Shown: positions 1 through 7,850 of the stretch, one piece after another
Position numbering within the stretch: position 1 is the first letter of the stretch
Layout: every line of letters starts with the position of its first letter
Assembly: GCA_032355985.1 (NCBI GenBank)
Contig: JAUKVZ010000027.1
Coordinates: 1-22,276, forward strand
From: Sarcodiotheca gaudichaudii
Taxonomy: Eukaryota > Rhodophyta > Florideophyceae > Gigartinales > Solieriaceae
Length of the DNA: 22,276 bases
Direction: 5' to 3'
Position numbers and translations under genes: made by a program
Notes under the pieces: generated by a model
Seen by the model: the letters and a program-made list of their open reading frames with translations, nothing else
Database searches by the model: none
What the model was told of the DNA's origin: nothing

Positions 1-973
1 AACGGACCAACGTTTTTGTTGTACTCCGGTATACCCTTGCGCATCCAGTTGATTGCAGATATAAATTGTTGTAAGTCGCCCGCCGTTTCTGGCTTCTCCA
101 TTGAGAGTAGGCCATCAATACGACGGGGATCGAGTGTGATCCCTTCGGCTGTTACTATTCTTCCGCACCATTTGGCCTTTTTTGTTATAAGGTTGCATTT
201 GGCGGGGCTTAGCGTGAAATTCCATTCATCGCATAAGCTAAAGAATTTTTCTAAAATTTTCATGTGTTCAGTGAAAGTTCTCGTGTGGAGTAACCAATCA
301 TCGAGCCATAGGAGAATATTTCGTGATATTTCCTTAAAGGCTTCGGTAGCACCCACTTGGAGGTGGATGCCGGAGTTCTTTGCTCCTTGTAACGATCGGA
401 GCGGCTCATATAGTGTATGAGAGTCCGCCCCTCTGAATGTGTGTTTGTGCCTATCCTCTTCGTGGATATCCACTTGAAAATAGGCATGCGTCATGTCGAT
501 TTGAGCAAAAAAATGATCGTCTTGGACATCAAGTAGCATCGTCTCCATGTTGGGCATGGGACGATCATCTTTTACGGTAGCATTATTGACTGGCCGTAAG
601 TCGACGGTCATGCGGAACATTGCCGGGGGGGTTTTGGTACCAGCAATGGTGCTGCTACCCACTCGGCTGAGTGTACCGGGCGTACGAGGCCTTCGGTATG
701 TAACCCCTGACATGTATCCGACAGAAACGCCTGTTTTTGCGGTGGGTATCTGCGGGCCCTGCTTTGTACAGGTTTGACCCCCTCTTTTAGAGGTATGCGG
801 ATAGGTGCTATTTTGCACGGAGGCCGTCCAGTTAATTTGGAACAAAAAATGTGTTGGTACTTATTTAGTAGTACTTCAATCTGTGCCTCAGCGTTAGCGG
901 GGATTTGGCCTCTGTAGTAAGGGTCCTCCCTATACGCTCCTATTGCATCATAGGCTCTATCTCGCATAGATAG
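1..973 (-). mobile_element. Ty3/gypsy-like LTR retroelement fragment (reverse transcriptase part), fossil
   Basis: The minus strand encodes Ty3/gypsy reverse transcriptase sequence: the typical entry segment before the polymerase (proline- and arginine-rich, ending in a 'PLLVPK'-like strand), then the polymerase core with an aspartate pair in the catalytic strand, then the start of the thumb/connection region. It runs off the left edge of the window, so RNase H, integrase and the 3' LTR would lie outside. The copy looks decayed, with at most a few breaks. No LTR is visible inside the window. The element was already in place when the large DNA transposon at 974-22155 inserted just upstream of its polymerase region. 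Confidence 0.85.
971..973. repeat. candidate left target-site duplication (imperfect)
   Basis: TAG directly outside the left TIR; the matching trinucleotide outside the right TIR (22156-22158) is CAG. Two of three bases agree. CACTA elements usually make 2-3 bp duplications, so one later substitution would explain the mismatch. On its own a 2-of-3 match is weak evidence. Confidence 0.4.
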
Positions 974-990
974 CACCGCGGGGACAAAAA
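974..990 (+). repeat. left terminal inverted repeat, 17 bp
   Basis: CACCGCGGGGACAAAAA; its exact reverse complement is at 22139-22155. The bases just outside (G973 and C22156) also pair, but a boundary at CAC/GTG suits a CACTA element better. Confidence 0.85.
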
Positions 991-999
991 AAACGAAAA

Positions 1000-1019
1000 A
1001 ACATCGAATTTTCGATGTT
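1000..1019. repeat. left terminal palindrome
   Basis: AACATCGAA-TT-TTCGATGTT, a 9-bp perfect inverted repeat with a 2-nt centre, nine bases inside the left TIR. The right end has an equivalent palindrome of different sequence at 22112-22130, which suggests that structure rather than sequence is conserved at the ends. Confidence 0.7.
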
Positions 1020-1275
1020 TCGGACACAATGAATGGCCCGGCGTACACTGATTGTTGGAACCGTACAGACGCATCCACGGATCCGTTTTTCGTTGTTTTT
1101 TGGTTTTTATTGCTCTTTTACTCAATCCGTCCGGACCGATTACACTTACACGTCGGATTCGTACTCGCCGTACAGTAAACACGGTCTGCGAATGCACGTC
1201 CCACACCCGGGCCCTTATCCGTTGCGACGTGCATCGTAATGCGTCACACACGGACAGTTTTGCCCGGTGAGATGG

Positions 1276-1590
1276 ATTGATGTCGATGCTCTTACCGGAT
1301 AGTCCTTTCCGTTGAGACGGACGACTGTCAACGTCTTTTGCGGATAGTTCTATCCGGTGACACGGACTATAGTCAACGTTTTGTGCGGATAGTTCTATCC
1401 GGTGACACGGAATGCAGTCAACGTTTTTGCCGGATAGTTCCGTCCGGTGAGACGGACTATAGTCAACATTTTTTCCGGATAGTTCCGTCCGGTGAGACGG
1501 ACTACAGTCAACGTTTCTTCCGGATTGTCATTCCCGGAGAGACGGAATATAGTCGATGTTCATCCCGGATAGCCCTCTTCAGTGTGACTG
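1276..1590. repeat. 45-bp tandem repeat array (7 units) with a hairpin in each unit, left subterminal
   Basis: Units start at 1276, 1321, 1366, 1411, 1456, 1501 and 1546, exactly 45 bp apart; a degenerate eighth unit may occupy 1231-1275. A typical unit contains CCGTC-CGGTGA-GACGG, a short hairpin whose stem extends imperfectly into ATAGT/ACTAT, followed by GTCAACG. At the last unit boundary the stem is replaced by TTCAGT-GTG-ACTGAA, which still pairs. Since 45 is a multiple of three, one frame stays open as a 15-residue repeat, but I regard that as a by-product. The position near the TIR suits the subterminal repeats to which CACTA accessory proteins bind. Confidence 0.85.
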
Positions 1591-2678
1591 AAGGGAGGGC
1601 CCATATCCTAAATGCTATTTTGATTGTCGTATTTGTTTAAAATAACGGGGAGAGATAGGTTTCTTATATACGTATATAATGAAGACGAGGTCGAAGATAG
1701 TGCTTTGGAGCACCTCGAAACGTTTTACATAAACCTGTATTAGAAAGGGCTATTAACAACCGCTACACCAACCTAACAAAGTAATGTAAACTAATAGGCC
1801 TTCACCAACCACCCAACCCAAAACCCGCCACTTCCACCGCCACCGCCACAGAAACAACCACCTCCACCGCCACATCCGCCGACACCGCCACCGACACCGC
1901 CACCGACACCGCCACCGCCGCCGCCGCAGCAATCGCCACCATGAAGATCACCGGCAGGTAGACTGATCTTGGTTGGACGGAACTGGGAAAGAGAGAAATG
2001 ATCAAAGTTAGCTCGGGGCGACAGCCGTGTGTTGAAGGAAAGAAAAGAAATGGAGGCTCGAGGGGATTGAAAGAGTAGTGAGAGACTTACGCAAAACTAG
2101 CGAGCGCTTTGTCAAAAGGCAACATACAGGAAAAACGTAAGAAATGTAGAATGTTAGATTTTGAAAAGAGGAACACCGCAGCGGTAGCGCGCGCGAAACG
2201 AACGCAGGGCAGCGCAAGTACTCAACACATGGAAATAGTCGTGGGGGGTGCGGGTGCGGCGGGGGGGGATGGTGTGATGGTAACCGGAGTGGCGAGGGGT
2301 TGGGGTCCTGGGAGTGCTGGCTGAGTGGTGAAGACTGGCTGCCGGGGGGGATGGCTTAAGTATGGCTAGTTGAGTATAATTTGGATATGGTAGATTGGAA
2401 AGGCGGGCAGATCTGATTGCTTTACGCGCACGTCCATTCGAATAATACGCTTAGGAAAGATAATGTATGAAAAACGTCACGTGGGTGGGGTCGCGTGGTG
2501 TTACCTAACGCACCGTGGCACGGGGCACGAGGGTTTGCAAATATGGTGTTTGCAGTGATCTCATACAAGGACCTGACAGTATCACCCCTCGTAGTCAAGT
2601 ATTATGCGTCCTGAAACTTGTCACAGCTGCACCTGCGGGAAGGGCAGACGATTTTGGTCTATATCATTTGAACGCATC
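1591..2678. other. left non-coding region between the hairpin array and the first gene
   Basis: No convincing gene. It holds an ACC/ACCGCC-type microsatellite at about 1801-1935 and, at about 2240-2350, several runs of six to eight Gs on the plus strand that could form G-quadruplexes. The remainder is unremarkable mixed sequence and presumably includes the promoter and leader of the gene starting at 2679. I could not pick out a TATA box or initiator with confidence. Confidence 0.5.
1801..1935. repeat. ACC/CCG-type trinucleotide microsatellite
   Basis: Imperfect runs of CCACCG, CCACCGACA and CCGCCG on the plus strand. The ORF across it on the minus strand would be an alanine/valine/serine repeat and is best read as microsatellite slippage. 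Confidence 0.7.
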
Positions 2679-4292
2679 ATGGCGGCGAATAACGTGTCCA
2701 AAAAACGAAAGTGCCGTACTCCGATGGTGCCAGCGGATGCTGTGGCAGGTACTGAATCGCGGAAACAAGTGCCGGTCGCAGGTGATTACCTGCAGGTCAA
2801 GTGGATGCTTGAGGAGTCCGAATCCGAAGGGGAAGTCTGGTGGCCATGCAAGGTCGTCACCATGGACGATGAAGCGCGGACGGGTTCAATTCTGTACTCT
2901 ACTGAGAGCACCGGACCTGGGTTGGATCTCATGGATAACAGTCGGGACAGCTGTGAAGCGGAAGCTGTTGAAATGTTGGAGGGGGGGATGCGGCACACAG
3001 AGCAATCCAACGAACCAGTACTGGAATGGCGCTTCACAAAGACAACAGAAGCTGTGGTACAGAGCAGTAGCATGGGAGGGCCGGAAACATCCAACGACGT
3101 GGGTGGTAACCTTGCTCTGCATAACAAGGTGGCCAAACTGGAACGTGCGATCACGACTCTGGCGACTACTCGGTTTGGTCCGCGTGCACTTTCTTCTTCG
3201 AGAGCGCCCTCCCGGGTGAAATCTGTCCTCCATGTCTTGGCAAGAAGTGAGGCGTATCGTGCCCTGTTCAAGAAGGACCCCAAATCCGCTAAGAACTTCA
3301 TAAGCAAGGGTCTGGGACCTATATCCGGATGCGATGTGGTTTCGCCCAGTCACATTGCTTCGCGTGGCACGAATTGCACGCTGCACGAATTCCAAGAGAT
3401 ATGTGCCTTTATTGCCACTGGAATGGGACATCACAATGCAATGTCTCATGTCGGTGAACTGATTTTATCTCCGAGCACGTTTACAGGTCGGCACGGAATG
3501 ATGAGGATGAGGCCCGGTGCGTTCGGAGTCCTCTTTCCTAACCTCGAAACCTGTTTCGGGGCCCACAGAGATGCCATGGTGGTGGAATTCGAGGCGTACG
3601 GGGACATGCTTGATTGCCTGGGCATGACTGAAACGCCGCGGTTGATCACCCTCGGGACGGCTCGAGAGAGAGGTGACGTGAAGAATTGGGTATGGGTTGT
3701 GGGTACCAGCATTTGGGTGCAGGGCGGGTCAGGAGACGGTGATGGAGGAAACAAACCTGTTCGACATTTGTTCCCTTGTCGAAGTCCTTTTGGCCAGAGC
3801 CACCCCGACTTGAGCCCCGCTCTGTATGACAGCGACGACTCACTGATGGAAAAAGACGGGGTTTGTAACTGGGAAGTGGAACTGTTGACCCAGACGGACA
3901 CGACGATACTCAAGGTTTCCGATAAGACCATGGTTTCATCATTCGAAGCGAAAACGAAGAAATCCAAGGATGTCAGTATTGAACTCGGCAAGCAGTTGGA
4001 TGACGTGGAGGATACGGGTTCCAAATTTGGTATCGCCTGGAATCCTTCCACACAAGGAATCCCGAAAGGAGTCGTGGGCGCGGACGTACCCGGCCTATTG
4101 ACCTGCAGATTCCCGGTCACCATCGTGCGGACTAAGCAGCTTGCCGATTCTGTGCTGTCCCTGTTGGACCATCACGTGGCTGGAACAAACCTCGCCGATG
4201 AAACGAAGGCGAGAACGGATCGTTTGCTGAGGCCACCGCCGAACGGAAATGTGAATCTGCAAGATGAACAGCTTGGTGAGTCACAGCCGTGA
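2679..4292 (+). CDS. unknown nuclear-type protein with Tudor-like segment (transposon accessory protein?)
   Basis: About 537 residues from the ATG at 2679; an upstream in-frame ATG at 2604 is less likely, because 2679 gives the ATGGC context and the MAANN start shared with the ParB-methyltransferase gene. Seen: a basic KKRKCR cluster at residues 8-13 (nuclear localisation type); a stretch at about 35-75 with VKW...WWPCKV...GSILY that resembles a Tudor/chromatin-reader strand pattern; a short heptad-like segment at 145-163; and a Gly/Met/His-rich middle region. I recognise no family for the last 350 residues. It is the only plus-strand gene and reads inwards from the left TIR, where CACTA elements often carry a DNA-binding partner of the transposase, so a TnpA-like role is possible but unproven. 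The unspliced end is at 4292; a consensus donor there suggests a short last intron (4276-4359). Confidence 0.7.
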   Translation: MAANNVSKKRKCRTPMVPADAVAGTESRKQVPVAGDYLQVKWMLEESESEGEVWWPCKVVTMDDEARTGSILYSTESTGPGLDLMDNSRDSCEAEAVEMLEGGMRHTEQSNEPVLEWRFTKTTEAVVQSSSMGGPETSNDVGGNLALHNKVAKLERAITTLATTRFGPRALSSSRAPSRVKSVLHVLARSEAYRALFKKDPKSAKNFISKGLGPISGCDVVSPSHIASRGTNCTLHEFQEICAFIATGMGHHNAMSHVGELILSPSTFTGRHGMMRMRPGAFGVLFPNLETCFGAHRDAMVVEFEAYGDMLDCLGMTETPRLITLGTARERGDVKNWVWVVGTSIWVQGGSGDGDGGNKPVRHLFPCRSPFGQSHPDLSPALYDSDDSLMEKDGVCNWEVELLTQTDTTILKVSDKTMVSSFEAKTKKSKDVSIELGKQLDDVEDTGSKFGIAWNPSTQGIPKGVVGADVPGLLTCRFPVTIVRTKQLADSVLSLLDHHVAGTNLADETKARTDRLLRPPPNGNVNLQDEQLGESQP

Positions 4293-4359
4293 ACTGGTGG
4301 TTGAAACCATGGTTGTCTCAGTCTGTGGGATGTTTCATGTTGGCTTTGTTCGTAAACAG
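4276..4359 (+). other. candidate GT-AG intron near the 3' end of the 2679 gene
   Basis: A consensus donor GTGAGT at 4276-4281 lies just before the unspliced stop, and an acceptor with a pyrimidine-rich approach ends in AAACAG at 4359. Removing these 84 bases keeps the frame (phase 1) and gives about 20 further codons ending at TAG 4422-4424, replacing the last five codons of the unspliced version. A short intron of this kind would suit a compact eukaryotic genome. This is prediction only. Confidence 0.5.
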
Positions 4360-4537
4360 AAGAACCCATTCGGATGTACACGTGGTCGCACGATGCAGCC
4401 ATGGATGGAGATAAACCACTCTAGTACAATTTTAAAACCACGTAAAAGCCCGCGTTATTATTAGAATGCATTCACCCTGTAATCTACGGCATCGATTATC
4501 TCGTCACTGTCCTTCACCCACCTCGAGGCCCACTGGA
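4293..4537. other. convergent 3' region between the plus-strand and minus-strand genes
   Basis: 245 bases between the unspliced stop of the plus-strand gene and the stop of the minus-strand gene at 4538. It probably contains both 3' ends, and the spliced tail of the plus-strand gene to 4424. AT-rich stretches (TTTTAAAA near 4430 and a TTATTATT run near 4455) could serve polyadenylation, but no canonical signal stands out. Confidence 0.4.
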
Positions 4538-5788
4538 CTAAGTATTAGACCCGCCACCCGCTTCCGATTCAGAACTGCTTGAGTCCGGTTCAGGGTCACG
4601 CTCGCCTACAAATACTTCATTCAGGAACGGTATCGGTCCTGATTCTGAAACAGCAAGAAGACGTGCCCCCCTTTGGTTAGAGTCGGAAGGAGTACCGGAA
4701 TCTCTGTTCTGGTTTGGCGACAGACTGTCTTCGCGATTCCCAGCACCAAACTCCTTGTCATGCCTTTTGGAAAGCTCTTCTTTGTAAGCATCAGCTGTTG
4801 CAGCATATTCCGCAAGGTCCCCGTGGTCCCGCTTCAGCTCACCTTCCTTCTCTCCCAATGTTACACCGGATCCACGCTCTTTACCATGGAGGTAGTACTT
4901 ATCCTCCTCCGCCGCACGGCTGATCGCATTTTTCGATGCTCTTAAATCGTCCGCGCCCTCCCATGGGTATCTCAGTACTGTGACAACTCCCGGGTTGTTG
5001 CTCTGATGCTCCCCGGCATCCGAGCCACCCTGTCGATCTCCGGCAGGGGTGGTTTGGAATACCCTCAACGCCCCCATGCACTCTTTCTCGGACGAAGTCA
5101 TTTTTTCCATGTCACCACGAACCAGGGCATGGCGACAGGCGACCCTCAGAGAAAGGGCTGTCACATGAACAGCTCGAAGAGAATCCTTCGACGTTGCGAG
5201 AAATTCTCGGGTCCCTGTCGCAGCACACATCACCTCATGTGCGAGGGTGTGGAAGGAAAGGGTCGACTCAATTGATAGGAAAAAGTCTTCTGCGCCAGGA
5301 CTCTGTCCTTCTTCGCCACGGTAAAAACTCTTCCCCGCCTGCCGAGCACATAACTCATCATGCATCTTCTTGATGGCGTCCAAGGATTCGGCGGGGACAG
5401 CACCTGACTTGCCCGTAATCGTGAAGGGAATATCAAACCGGCAATGTAGTGCCAAACGTCCTGTGGAGAGTGTGTTGAGTTTCTTCATATTTTTTTCCAT
5501 GACATGCTTGATCGCTTTTTCCTTGCTTGCATGGTCCTCCGGCCGAGACAGCCCTGATGCACTGACGGCCTTCTGGTGCTCACCGCTTTGCAATTTGACA
5601 ACACTTGCGTCAGCGATTTCGGAGAGGTCCATGTGATTCGGAGGTAAATCGTCAACCTCTCCTTTCCAGCAGAGCCTGCCGAGCACGCATGCGTAAATAG
5701 CGTATCCGGCTTTACGCCAAAATACGTTCCGCACGGCTTTTCTTCTTTCCGTCGCAGACGTTCTCGAGATGGAGAAATATATGGCCAC
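4538..5788 (-). CDS. unknown protein, probably the C-terminal part of the gene at 5812-7110
   Basis: About 416 codons open on the minus strand. There is no ATG at the beginning: the first codon is GTG, the frame runs on upstream of it into plausible protein sequence, and the first internal ATG is 52 codons in. This supports its being the downstream part of the preceding minus-strand gene. Seen: an N-terminal basic/hydrophobic stretch (about 10-40), a central region rich in Ala, His and Lys with helical character (about 90-240), and a Ser/Asp/Glu-rich hydrophilic tail from about 300 ending in a run of serines and acidic residues. No family recognised. Its stop faces the plus-strand gene across 245 bases. 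Confidence 0.6.
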   Translation of the reverse strand: MAIYFSISRTSATERRKAVRNVFWRKAGYAIYACVLGRLCWKGEVDDLPPNHMDLSEIADASVVKLQSGEHQKAVSASGLSRPEDHASKEKAIKHVMEKNMKKLNTLSTGRLALHCRFDIPFTITGKSGAVPAESLDAIKKMHDELCARQAGKSFYRGEEGQSPGAEDFFLSIESTLSFHTLAHEVMCAATGTREFLATSKDSLRAVHVTALSLRVACRHALVRGDMEKMTSSEKECMGALRVFQTTPAGDRQGGSDAGEHQSNNPGVVTVLRYPWEGADDLRASKNAISRAAEEDKYYLHGKERGSGVTLGEKEGELKRDHGDLAEYAATADAYKEELSKRHDKEFGAGNREDSLSPNQNRDSGTPSDSNQRGARLLAVSESGPIPFLNEVFVGERDPEPDSSSSESEAGGGSNT

Positions 5789-5900
5789 TAGGTCAGTGAG
5801 ATGTCCGAACGCTACCCGCGCGTCACTCTCATTATCGTGGGGAGATGGGGGGGGCGATAGGGTGGCCCCGACGATGACGACGAAAGGCGACGCTTCTTAC
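5788..5900 (-). other. frameshift or candidate 113-bp intron linking the two halves of the unknown gene
   Basis: On the minus strand a donor GTAAGA begins at 5900 and an acceptor ACCTAG, preceded by branch-like CTCAC/CTGAC, ends at 5788. Splicing keeps the frame (phase 1). Alternatively, one extra C in the eight-C run (5847-5854) puts the upstream frame directly into the downstream one, and both sides of the run look like plausible protein. The two explanations exclude each other. An assembly or sequencing error at the homopolymer is also possible. Confidence 0.5.
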
Positions 5901-7110
5901 GCTGACGTGAAGCGGGAACGATGCCATGACCACCGCTGTTCTCTGGCATGACCCCAAGTCCAACGCAATGGATCGCGGCTGCCTCCACGCAAATCTGCAG
6001 ACGCGAGGCAACAGTCCCTTCGGGCGGACGTCTGAGCCCGAGCCCGTCCCCGTCCTCCCACAACTTGACGCTGGGTCTGAGGTCTTCGGCGAGGGCTGAT
6101 AAGCCCGTGCGTGCTGTGCGTGAAAGACCCTGCAGGCACCAGGCAAACGCGTTACTTGCGTCGTATGGAAAGGCGTTAAAAGTCGTCAACTGCTTCGTAG
6201 CAAGGGCGAGACGCTTCGCGGTATCGGCTTCATCGAGCGCTGCGCCGGGTTGCTGTTCATGCTCCGGTTGCACCCCCGGCTCCGCCGACTTTGCACCTAG
6301 GATGAAATAAAACAGCTTGCGCCTCAGTACGTGCGCCACCACAAGCAGGGTCGTCCGACGGGCTACATCATCCAGCGCTGCGTAGGCGTTTACTGTGGCA
6401 GGCACCACATTGCTTCCTTTCTTCGCCCACATGGCCGACGCCAGCCACGACCCGGCTGGTGCCCTGCCGGCCTCCACGACTGCCTTCGCTTGCTCCAAAG
6501 ACATCTCACAAACTACATTTCCACGGAAAAATGTGAGGGAGTCGCTGGAAAATGACTTGGTATTCCATTCTTGAAGTGACAATTTCCTTTGACTTATCGA
6601 GTTGGCCAGTACTTTGCCACCGCCCGCGTCCCTACGCCGCTCGGACACAATCGGTGTTCCCGACCTCGGGAGCATGGCTACTTCGTCCTTCAACGCCCTC
6701 AATTCAGCACGGGCAAGTGTGAGATCTTCGCGCAATTTTCCGACCTCTCTGGTGACGTCTGAGCTGATCGCACGGCGTAAACTTGCCAGTGACGCGCGAA
6801 GAAGCGAGGCAAGGTCATGTCCGGATGCGACTGCGTTGACGGGAGTGGATGCGAGGGTTGTTCCGGGGGGCGCCTGGGCAGCATGCGAAGCCGGCCCACT
6901 ACCACCGCTTGCGGCACCCACAGCGCCCGCGGCTTCACCTACCAGGACAGCAGGTGGTGGTTGCGGATTGGTGCTGCTTGTCCCAAAACCATCGACTCCA
7001 GCATCGACTTCTGTGCCGGCATTAGGACCCTGTTGCGCGCTGCCGACGGGCTGTCGCGCCCGGCCTCCGCCTCCGCGTCTTCCCCCTCCAGACCCACGGC
7101 CGCGCGCCAT
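5812..7110 (-). CDS. unknown RGG-rich, coiled-coil protein (N-terminal part of a gene continuing into 4538-5788)
   Basis: About 432 residues from the ATG at 7110 (GGAATGGC context). The frame is open up to an ATG at 7257, but that start lies inside the repeat array at 7241-7705, so I prefer 7110. Seen: an Arg/Gly-rich start (residues 1-20, RGG-like, a nucleic-acid-binding type of sequence); an Ala/Pro/Gly-rich low-complexity linker to about 95; a coiled-coil at about 100-147 (RREL/KLREDL-type heptads); a helical region thereafter; and a basic RQRKKRR cluster with a serine run at 402-413. The ORF ends 11 residues after an eight-C run (plus-strand G run 5847-5854), while the next frame carries on into 4538-5788. 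Either a one-base slip at the run or a 113-base GT-AG intron would make one gene of about 860-870 residues. Function unknown; a structural or DNA-binding partner is conceivable. Confidence 0.65.
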   Translation of the reverse strand: MARGRGSGGGRRGGGGRARQPVGSAQQGPNAGTEVDAGVDGFGTSSTNPQPPPAVLVGEAAGAVGAASGGSGPASHAAQAPPGTTLASTPVNAVASGHDLASLLRASLASLRRAISSDVTREVGKLREDLTLARAELRALKDEVAMLPRSGTPIVSERRRDAGGGKVLANSISQRKLSLQEWNTKSFSSDSLTFFRGNVVCEMSLEQAKAVVEAGRAPAGSWLASAMWAKKGSNVVPATVNAYAALDDVARRTTLLVVAHVLRRKLFYFILGAKSAEPGVQPEHEQQPGAALDEADTAKRLALATKQLTTFNAFPYDASNAFAWCLQGLSRTARTGLSALAEDLRPSVKLWEDGDGLGLRRPPEGTVASRLQICVEAAAIHCVGLGVMPENSGGHGIVPASRQRKKRRLSSSSSGPPYRPPHLPTIMRVTRG

Positions 7111-7240
7111 TCCACGAAGAAGTTGCCGCAACGGAGCGTCCTGCCTTTGCCCGGTTATTGCGACCGAAATGACGGAAGCAATCGTGTGTAGGTTGGAACT
7201 GACGAAGTCGCATCCGGTCACTAGATACGAATTCGTCCTA

Positions 7241-7705
7241 TGAACCTTCCTCGCCATGCGAACACGTGGAAATATGCATATTTCCCTCGGTGATCCAATA
7301 GGCTCATAACCTATTGGACCACCGAGGTACTCACAATGTCAGATTGGTGCTTGTACACAGAAATTTCCTCGCATTGCTAGCACTTGGAAAGATGACTCAT
7401 ACTGTCAAGGGCTATGAAAAGACAATATGCTCATAACATATTGGATCACCGACGTCTTCACAATGTCAGATTGATGTTGGTACACGGAACCTTCCTCGCC
7501 AAGTTAACCCGTGTGGTTATATGGCTCATACTGCCAAGGGCTGCGGAAAGACAATACGATCATAATCTATTCAATCACCGAGGTCATCCCAATGTCAAAA
7601 TGGTGTTCGTACACGGAACATTCCTCACAGTTGTAACCCGTGGGAATATAGCTCATACTGTCAAGGCCTGCCGAAAGACAATAAGCTCATAACCTATTAG
7701 ACAGT
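7241..7705. repeat. ~127-bp tandem repeat array (about 3.5 units) upstream of the RGG-rich gene
   Basis: The anchor GCTCATAAC (GATCATAAT in one unit) begins units at 7302, 7429, 7559 and 7685, spaced 127, 130 and 126 bp. Each unit also has AATGTCA followed by a GTACAC(G/A)GAA-CTTCCTC block. The divergent left end, with CCTTCCTCGCCA, reaches the ATG at 7257. The array lies between the 3' end of the ParB-methyltransferase gene and the start of the next minus-strand gene, where promoter sequence would be expected. Confidence 0.8.
7285..7327. repeat. long hairpin within the 127-bp array (18-bp arms, 1 mismatch)
   Basis: Arms CCTCGGTGATCCAATAGG (7285-7302) and CCTATTGGACCACCGAGG (7310-7327) pair at 17 of 18 positions around a 7-nt loop CTCATAA. 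The other units keep only the right arm in degenerate form, so the full hairpin is specific to the unit nearest the RGG-rich gene. Confidence 0.75.
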
Positions 7706-7850
7706 TACTCCATAACTACAACTCCGGCGCTTTCAAGACCTCGGCGGGATAATACTACCGCAGGATTACAAGCGACCATGTCCTAAACCATTTATAAAAG
7801 GAGCAAATTATGCGACGGTGCGGTGAAGATCACCATGTTTTCTAACCCCT
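7706..7850. other. 3' flank of the ParB-methyltransferase-SET gene
   Basis: 145 bases between the repeat array and the stop at 7851. Nothing recognisable apart from an AT-rich stretch (TTTATAAAAGGAGC near 7790) that may contain the 3' processing signals of the minus-strand gene. Confidence 0.3.

Noticed and set aside
1338-1640. A 100-residue ORF made of 15-residue repeats
   Set aside because: It exists because the tandem unit is 45 bp, a multiple of three. The DNA shows hairpins and no coding signature, and the ORF has no partner domains.
1802-2005. Minus-strand 67-residue alanine/valine repeat ORF
   Set aside because: Translation of the ACC/CCG-type microsatellite; low complexity with no further support.
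7111-7257. Start of the RGG-rich gene at the ATG at 7257
   Set aside because: That ATG lies in the divergent end of the 127-bp repeat array, and the extra 49 residues look non-coding; kept only as an alternative.
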